A stretch of 43,236 nt of DNA, from contig CAZUAH010000050.1 in NCBI GenBank assembly GCA_964617665.1, positions 1-43,236 on the forward strand, written 5' to 3'. The notes beneath the pieces are model-generated. The model saw only the letters and a program-made list of their open reading frames with translations. It was not told the DNA's origin and did not search any database. Positions 10,501 through 16,600 of this stretch are shown here, one piece after another. Both the position numbers and the translations under genes were made by a program. The stretch is from JADHUC01 sp964617665 (lineage in GTDB: Bacteria > Planctomycetota > Planctomycetia > Pirellulales > Pirellulaceae). Each line of letters opens with the position of its first letter. Position 1 is the stretch's first letter.

Positions 10501-12259
10501 GCTCAAGCACATCAACGGCTCGTGGTACTTTTCTTTCATCGTTGGTGCCGTCGGTGCGACGCTCTTCTGCTTCTCGCACCGTTTCGGCAATGCGTTGCAC
10601 ATCCTTCTTTTTGCCTCGGATGACGATATTCCCATCGTCCAGTGGTTCGATCTCCACCTTTCCTTCTAGCCCGTCTCCCGCTCCCATCATTTCTTCAGGG
10701 ATTGGTACGCCGGTTCCGTTTCCAATGTTCTTGATAGGCGGTGAACGGTCCGTCTTCACAATTCTCACAACCTCACGCCCGCGCCGCTGCAGTTTCACGG
10801 TTCCGTCTTCGACGGTGATTCCGTCCATCTCCCCTTCGATTTCCACAACATACCGGCCCGCCGCGACTCGTACTGAACCGCCCGTTTTCGATACCGTCAG
10901 CCTCTCGACGACTTCGTCGCCCTGTAGGATTCGCACCGGCACGTTATCAACGGGGCATTCAATCCGCAGTGTTCCCTTGTTCAACTCCAGCACAATCACG
11001 ATGCCGGCCAGCAGCAGGGCGAAAGCGGCTCCCAGAAGATACTTGAATACACGCGGACGGCTTCGTTGATCGCCTGCCAATGTCGCAGGCTGCCCGATGT
11101 GTTCCGGAGGTGATACAACGTCGGGCTGCTGCACGTGAGCAAGCCAGGCACCGAGCGTTTCCGCCGCTTCTGTTGCCGATTGAAAACGCTGGTTTGGATC
11201 TTTGGCCAGCAGGCGGTCGATGATCTCGGCCAGCCATTGGGGAATGTCCGGGTTGATCTGCCGGACCGGACGATGCGGTTCGTCCGAGATGCGTCGCAGC
11301 ACGCCCATCGTCGACTCGGCTCGGAACGGCGAGTGACCGGTGCACATCGCGTACAACACGCTGCCCAGGCTGAACAAATCGCTGCGCGGATCAACGGCGT
11401 TGCCTCGGGCCTGCTCGGGCGACATGAATTGCGGCGTTCCGGCCACGACGCCACTGCGCGTCATGCTCGCGTCATCGACCGCGCGCGCTAGCCCGAAATC
11501 GGTCAGCAGGACACGTTCGACGTCGTTTTCCAGCAGGATGTTCGACGGCTTGATGTCGCGGTGTACCAAACCTTGGGCATGCGCGGCCGCCAGCCCATCG
11601 GCGGCTTGCTTGCCGATCCGCAGAATGTCTTTCAAATCCATCGGAGCTTCGGTGTCGATTCGCTGCCCGAGCGATTGCCCACCGACAAACTGCATCACGA
11701 AGTAGGGCAGACTCGCGTCGCCCTCGACCGCGTGCACGGCGACAACATGCTGGTGAACCACGCCGGCCGCGGCTTTGGCCTCTCTCGCGAATCGCTTGCG
11801 CGCCGCTGCGCTGGATGCCAGGTGGGGCGCCAGCGTCTTCACGGCCACGTACCGATTCAAGCTGCGATCGTAGCCCTTGAGCACTACCCCCATGCCACCG
11901 CAGCCAAGCACTTCCAGGATCTCGTATTCTCCGAGACGGCCGAGCATGGCGGGATTGTCGGACGATTCCAGTTGGTCCAGCACCGTTTGAACGGCCAACG
12001 ACGAGCATCCGGGCGCCGCATACGAAAACGAGTTGCCTGATGTCTCCGACAGCGGCTGATCCGGATCGACTTCGTCCATTCGCAGAAACCGCGGGATGTC
12101 TCGCCAGACGCGTTGGTCGGCGGCTAGAGATTCGAGCGTCGAACGACAAGTGCCGCACGTTTCCAAGTGTTGGTACGCATCGTCCAACTGCGACTCCGGC
12201 AAATCGTCCGCCAGCAAGTGCGCCAGTCGGTTTCGATCACAGCGATTCTGAGCCACCAT
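7547..12259 (-). CDS. transmembrane Ser/Thr protein kinase with giant extracytoplasmic tail
   Basis: The product has about 1570 residues. Residues 31-38 carry HxxxCxxC (H31, C35, C38), as in anti-sigma zinc fingers. The kinase domain spans about 112-375: GCGGMG loop at 119-124, Lys141, HRD at 233-235, DFG at 254-256 and a SPE version of the APE motif at 280-282, so it should be active. One transmembrane segment lies at about 406-425. Outside the cytoplasm are an alpha-helical stretch, lipocalin-like or TIGR03067-like modules (about 845-1000 and 1013-1110, each opening with 'GxW') and four carboxypeptidase-regulatory-like beta-sandwich repeats (about 1126-1560). The ATG at 12259 was chosen over 12307 because AAGGA precedes it at good spacing. 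It overlaps the end of the sigma factor gene by 23 bases, so the two are one operon. Planctomycete ECF factors are often paired with such kinases; here the kinase may release or activate the sigma factor. The ligand is unknown. Confidence 0.88.
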   Translation of the reverse strand: MVAQNRCDRNRLAHLLADDLPESQLDDAYQHLETCGTCRSTLESLAADQRVWRDIPRFLRMDEVDPDQPLSETSGNSFSYAAPGCSSLAVQTVLDQLESSDNPAMLGRLGEYEILEVLGCGGMGVVLKGYDRSLNRYVAVKTLAPHLASSAAARKRFAREAKAAAGVVHQHVVAVHAVEGDASLPYFVMQFVGGQSLGQRIDTEAPMDLKDILRIGKQAADGLAAAHAQGLVHRDIKPSNILLENDVERVLLTDFGLARAVDDASMTRSGVVAGTPQFMSPEQARGNAVDPRSDLFSLGSVLYAMCTGHSPFRAESTMGVLRRISDEPHRPVRQINPDIPQWLAEIIDRLLAKDPNQRFQSATEAAETLGAWLAHVQQPDVVSPPEHIGQPATLAGDQRSRPRVFKYLLGAAFALLLAGIVIVLELNKGTLRIECPVDNVPVRILQGDEVVERLTVSKTGGSVRVAAGRYVVEIEGEMDGITVEDGTVKLQRRGREVVRIVKTDRSPPIKNIGNGTGVPIPEEMMGAGDGLEGKVEIEPLDDGNIVIRGKKKDVQRIAETVREAEERRTDGTNDERKVPRAVDVLEQVALRSADAQPHFGSVKALLEYQEQCIQERNYFGYYDCLTEDELSRFSGFVLHVLSSLTTQFQMIQKYQPSMIESSAEEELAKVERVIALLKRSKLVRPPQEAVDAHERLIATTFAPLKGDKFRENPENFSRLLSKASGILKNRRQFLVEVVIACPEFRELPIVGGESPEWQVVVEENRATATTSADQDHSVQIELCQLDGQWKISRMLSDDVIRAHISGAAMFGDEYAGATTEEDLRTETNPGAEPLESTRLVTEFHRQLAGRWLLKLCEEHGERFTIEQLKKGDIPEETSESKKVIEGWKKFAVAVFDGKSFSFGSDPREIAGRFEYSVDYEAEPKRITLTTQGRPRRAGSEFGNAAKRQQITLRGLISVSQDQLTIAIAGYGDDFPRDFQWEGRDVLVLHYVRDHVAPQADHDAGEHIRKMRPLDHATVVGTWVGETERQVLMLQFMADRRFEITGRGENIGVKHGTGSWKLEGRTVIVLYQYDGQEDLPLTRLPLTQVRDNALRFMDVTYIRTEPPEVPGTAASPGAVEPIPFHWPARLSGYVTGANGAGIAGAEVKLTLTERFRKGTNRAERVLETAQTTADDNGKYTFNAADWPTPSAERSFVIDVLASAPEYAPLDTGLYSRAGNHKAADSLPDVILPRGKEITGRCIDAKGKPVFRAVILGRSAYDPPSGHWQHRHGTTDLDGRFRVMVPDGHAAALWIVSDSDGNERVDIPATHDGPLQVQMRGGTSLVGRVESLSGEPVAGTLVVIQDIDRGVRDGTGVVMRFAAETDEKGQFRMPPLRGEFRCFLAQASRSDERAAGESIFAERAAPPLAPVTVTLDGKSRRKEITLRESRTFRIGGVMRLEDGRPVEGGIIKVFCGGVSMGRPVSDKDGRYSITLPAMQQELSLSALGARNYHVRRAEHSPDEDREDHFINLNGVTEDITNADFVFISRGEDVEQPAEGSGSVLFWDLVALGKKEEQPAGAASKADKSQSSP

Positions 12260-12872
12260 CGTCAAGTTCCTTTTCTTCGTCAGCTTCCAGCTTTCGTATC
12301 TCTGCATTCATTCTTGCGGTCACACGACTGCGCGCCGCGTACACCGAACCAACGGTCATCTGCAAATCCGCTGCGACCTGCTGAATGGATTCACCATCGA
12401 CACAGGACCTCCAGAAGGCTTGCCACGTCTTCTCCTGAACGACGGGACGAACCGTTTCAGCAGCGCGGCGAAACATCTGGCGGCGGTACTCCTCTTCAAA
12501 GATGGCCGAGTCGTCCGCCGACGGCTGCGGCAGTTCGTCCAGCAGCCGCAGCACGTCCGTATCGCCAGTCCCCAGTACTTGCCGCTGTTGCTTCACAAGC
12601 AAGTTGACCGTCAAGTTTCGCGTGATCCGAAACAACCAAGACCGAAAAGCCCCCTTCTTCCCTGTCGACTCCCAACGATCGATCGCCCCCGCGACACTCA
12701 ACAGCACCTCCTGCGTCACCTCGCGAGCGTCCGCATCCTGCAAACCCCGTCGGCGGGCAACGCGGTAAACCAGTGGCTCGTATATCTTTACGAACTCCTC
12801 CCAGGCCACGTTGTCATTGGGATCGCGAACGCGGCGCAGCAGGCTCAGCCTTGTTTCCGGAGAGTCGTTCAT
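12237..12872 (-). CDS. ECF-type RNA polymerase sigma factor
   Basis: The 211-residue product has the two helical regions of group 4 sigma factors. Region 2 spans about residues 20-90 (AWEEFVKIYEPLVYRVARRR, then the REVTQEVLL and AFRSWLFRITRN segments that contact core and the -10 element). Region 4 spans about 125-190 (TWQAFWRSCVDGESIQQVAADLQ fold, with the helix-turn-helix MTVGSVYAARSRVTARM). The ATG at 12872 opens the divergent region shared with the BlaI gene. The stop lies inside the start of the kinase gene, so sigma and kinase should be cotranscribed. There is no separate anti-sigma gene nearby; the HxxxCxxC at the kinase N terminus is the obvious candidate partner. Target promoters cannot be read from this window. 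Confidence 0.92.
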   Translation of the reverse strand: MNDSPETRLSLLRRVRDPNDNVAWEEFVKIYEPLVYRVARRRGLQDADAREVTQEVLLSVAGAIDRWESTGKKGAFRSWLFRITRNLTVNLLVKQQRQVLGTGDTDVLRLLDELPQPSADDSAIFEEEYRRQMFRRAAETVRPVVQEKTWQAFWRSCVDGESIQQVAADLQMTVGSVYAARSRVTARMNAEIRKLEADEEKELDDGGSESL

Positions 12873-13103
12873 CCGTTTCCTCTAACAGTAAAACAACACC
12901 AGACTCCAATTCTGACAGGAAAAGCAACAAATTGGGATGCTGAATGCCTGCATTCGGGCCGAGATGTGGAGTGGCGCAAATAGGACACTCGCCTCATGCG
13001 TCTCCATGTTTTGTACAATGCGCGGCCTTCTCTTCTCAACCTCGTGACGAGCTGCAAGTGCCAGCAATGCTCCTTCAGGCCTGCAGCGCCTCGCAGCCAG
13101 GAA

Positions 13104-13174
13104 TCTTCGAGTTTTACCGAAGAACAAGCTTGACAGAAACTCTCGAGAGCCTTATCTTCGGGTTATCACGAAGG
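13104..13174 (+). promoter_or_regulatory. BlaI-operon promoter with paired dyad operators
   Basis: A sigma-70-like promoter reads TTGACA at 13130-13135, a 17-base spacer, then TATCTT at 13153-13158. Two directly repeated dyads of the form TCTTCG-N8-CGAAG(A/G) lie at 13104-13123 (upstream of the -35) and 13155-13174 (covering the -10 and start point). Their centres are 51 bases apart, close to five helical turns. The spacer also contains the palindrome CTCTCGAGAG at 13140-13149. BlaI/MecI repressors bind dyads as dimers in their own promoters, so these are the likely operators of the repressor-protease pair. The rest of the 341-base divergent region (12873-13213) must also hold the sigma factor promoter, which was not identified. 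Confidence 0.6.
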
Positions 13175-13213
13175 TATCTCAATAGACATCCGGATTCTCA
13201 GCAAGGCACAGCG

Positions 13214-13609
13214 ATGGCACGTCCAGCATCGGAACATCCGACGGAGATGGAGCTACAGATTCTGAAGATCCTGTGGGAGCGGTCGCCGCTTCTCGTACGG
13301 GAAGTGCGTCAGGCGCTGGCGGACGCGGGGCGCGATATTGCGCATACGTCCGCGATTACGGCGCTGAACACCATGTTCGAGAAGAGATACGTGACGCGAA
13401 AGAAGCAGGGAAAGTCGTTCCTTTTCGCGCCGCGTGTGAGTCGTGAGCAAGTCTGTGAGGGAATGCTGAGCGATGTGATTCGTCGCGCGTTCGATGGTTC
13501 GCCGACGGCGGTGATGTTGAGCTTGTTCAACTGTGCGGAGGTTGATGAAGACGAGTTGAAGGAGCTGCGTCGCCTCATCAACCGCAAAATGAAAGAACAA
13601 ACGTCATGA
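13214..13609 (+). CDS. BlaI/MecI/CopY-family transcriptional repressor
   Basis: The 131-residue product has the usual BlaI length. The N-terminal winged helix spans about residues 8-80: PTEMELQILKILWE, then VREVRQALADAGRDIAHTSA, then the recognition segment ITALNTMFEKRYVTRKKQGKSFLF. The C-terminal half (VSREQVCEGMLSDVIRRAFDG onward) matches the dimerisation part that the cognate M56 protease cleaves or contacts. The ATG at 13214 was chosen because the protein begins exactly where the family does; an upstream in-frame extension to 12944 would cross the promoter. The stop overlaps the next start (ATGA, 13606-13609), as in blaI-blaR1 pairs. It should repress its own operon through the dyads upstream. 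No beta-lactamase gene is near, so the regulon is probably not antibiotic resistance. Confidence 0.92.
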   Translation: MARPASEHPTEMELQILKILWERSPLLVREVRQALADAGRDIAHTSAITALNTMFEKRYVTRKKQGKSFLFAPRVSREQVCEGMLSDVIRRAFDGSPTAVMLSLFNCAEVDEDELKELRRLINRKMKEQTS

Positions 13610-16600
13610 ATGCGCTCGATTGGCTGCAGCCACTTGGCGAGCCGGATGGTGGCTTCACCGTTCTACTGTCGTTGACGTTGTTTCACTTTCTCTGGCAAGG
13701 CTGCATTATTTCCGCCGTCGTATATGCAAACGGTTGGGTGTTGCGTCGATCGCCGGCGACTGTCCGTTACTGGTTACACGTGGGGGCGCTCTTGTTGATG
13801 GTTGCCTGCGTGTCGGTGACGTTTACGATTGTTTCGATGTCCCAGAACAAGACGTTAGCGAACTCGGCATTAGCATCCGAGAGCACGTCATCCAATCTAG
13901 CTGATGCTACTATCGTCGTTGGGCTTGAAGTTGATCCGCCAATCGTTCGTCCGGAGTCTGATCTGCCGACCGACGTTTTGGATCGCGCCGACCTCCGGGC
14001 CGAGGGGCTCGGATCGTTGTCCGAAACCGATCAGTCGATCGACGTGGCCGTGATTGAGGAAGAAAAGGCGGACAGTCCGGCGTCCGCAATTGCCGGCATC
14101 TCGCCCTGGCTGACGGTGTTTTACTTTACCGGTCTGGCGGTGATGCTATTTCGCCTGACGCGATCGTTGCGTCGTGGTCATCGCTTGAAGCGAGAGTCAA
14201 CCGTCGTGGACGACGAGGCGTTGTTGGTGATGGTCAAGCGCCAAGCCGGACGTGTTGGTTTGAAGACCGCGCCGGCCGTCGCACTCTGCAGCCGCGTTAC
14301 CGTGCTGACTGTGATCGGGGTCATCAAGCCCGTCATCCTCCTACCGGCGTCCCTCGCAATGGGACTCGCCCCGCAACAGCTCGAAGCATTGTTGGCCCAT
14401 GAGCTGGCCCACATTCGGCGTTTCGACCTGGTGGTGAATCTGCTTCAGCGTCTGGTCGAAGCGTTGCTGTTCTTCCATCCGGCCGTGTGGTTCGTCAGTC
14501 GACGAGTGAGCATCGAACGCGAGCGTGCCTGCGACGACACCGTAGTCGCCGCAGGTTGGCAGCGAGTCAACTACGCCGACGCGCTGGTGCGCATGGCCGA
14601 GCTTTCGTCGTCGCCGCACAATTCACAGTTTGCGGACCAAGTGACGGCAGTTGCCGCGTCGGGCGGCAAACCGTCGGATCTCAAACGACGCGTATTGAGG
14701 CTGCTCGGCCACGACGATTTGCCCAAGGTCCGCTTGACGCAGGCTGGATTGACGATGTTCGTTGTCGTACTGACGCTGGCCGTGTTAGCTCCGTTACTCG
14801 TCCGCGCATGGGCACAATCGGACGGCGCCCGACCGACAGGTGACGAGACAGAACGCGCCGCGGACCTCGCAGCATCAGATACCGAAGTCCCACGAAGTGA
14901 ATCGGAACAAGGAAAGCCCCCCAGACCTGAAATGGGCGATGGACGCGGCATTGTTCCAGAAACCAACAGATTGCCGAACGAGCAGAAGCTATCTGGCAAG
15001 TGGTATGGCGAGAAGGAGGGGATCAAGGTCTGGCTGACGTTCCACAGCCCCGTCGAGGCACGATGGAAAGTATACACCGGGCGCGCTAGGATCGGCGTGT
15101 CATTCCGCAACGTCATTGATGAAGAAGCCGGAGTGATCAACCTGTGGTTCGACTACAAATGGGTAACAGGAGACAAGAAGGGACAAAGCGGCTCTCAAGT
15201 ACTTGGTCAAGTAAGAGACGGCGCCAGAGATACGTTGCTGCTGAACATACTGCCCACCGATCTCTACCAGCCCAGTGATAGATACAGGCCGGTCAAGGAT
15301 ATCGTACTGAATCGTGCGGTATCGAAAGACGGCGATGAACCGAAAATAGACCGGCGGTCGGACATTCCGGGAAGTCGGGAGCCTAGCGTGCGTGAGGAAC
15401 AACGCGCGCCGGACGCCGACCAGCAACTCATCGAGACCATCGACGCCATTCGCATATTCGAGTGCCGGAAGATCATTCAGAAGTTCGATGATGCTGGGAA
15501 GATCCGCCGAGCGTGCGAAGCTCGTGAACGGCTGGCGAATCGGCTCGAGAGAATCACGCAGCAGCCGTTCGAGTCCTTTACCCGCCCGATTCGGCCGGAT
15601 CCAAATCGTGCCGGTCTGCCGTCGGAGGACGGGGGAGATGGGGTTGGAATCCAGATCCACTTGGACGGCGTATGGTCAACCGGACACGGGACCGCGGCAG
15701 ACTGGAAGGACTCGATCATTCGCAAACAGAAACGATACCGAACGGATCGGCGTCGACTGTTCTTTCAAGCCGGTCAAGCCTATCGCAAGATGGGTGATCT
15801 CGAAAGCGCAAAGCGGATATTGCAGGCAGGGCTGAAGGGCAGCGAAGTCTACGATGAGCCCGTGGAGAAACTCATCAGCAAGTACTGGCCCGTGTCGGAT
15901 GACGAGGGCGCGAGGAGCCTCGGCTCCGACTCCAGAGCGTGGGTGATCATTGGCTTTCTCCGTGAATTGGCTTCCGTCCTGCGTGATCTGGGCGATCTGG
16001 ACGGCGCAATCGCCGTTCAGACGCGGCTCATGTTGGCCCATTTTTCAGCGGAATGGGACCAACCGAGCGCAGGCCCGACCCGGCGCGCTCGCGAACTTTG
16101 GCAAATGATCCGCGAGAAACGGGGGCCGCTGCCGCCGTTGTTCTGGTTCAATGTGCTCGATGAGGAGAACCCGAGTATCACCTTTGATCTCTCCAGCGCG
16201 CGACAGAAAGGTAGCATCCTGCAATTCCACGATCAGAACGTGACTGCCACGCCGACTCACGACTTCGATGAATTGAAGGTCACTGCCGAATTCCACGGCA
16301 AGGGCGGTTTCATCGACTGCTATATGATCCCTGGCGGAGGACAAGCCGTATCACTGGGCAGCATCGGGTTCAACCGGCCAGGGAGCGACGCCGCGCAGAC
16401 TGTTTCCAAGACGATCAAAGCCCCGGCAAACACGGGCCTGATTCAGTTTGCGGTCAGGGGCACGGAAGAACGAGTTGGAAAGGTGACGGTTGAAGCGACC
16501 TTCCGCAAGCGTGCGGACGCAAAGAAGCCACGACCGTCTCAGAAGTCAGGAACGCTTACGGGTCGATTCCTCTACGATGGCGAGCCGCCGAAGCCGGAGA

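Noticed and set aside
12944..13213. N-terminal extension of the BlaI gene to an ATG at 12944
   Set aside because: It would run through the promoter and dyads, adds 90 residues without family similarity, and the ATG at 13214 gives the normal BlaI length.
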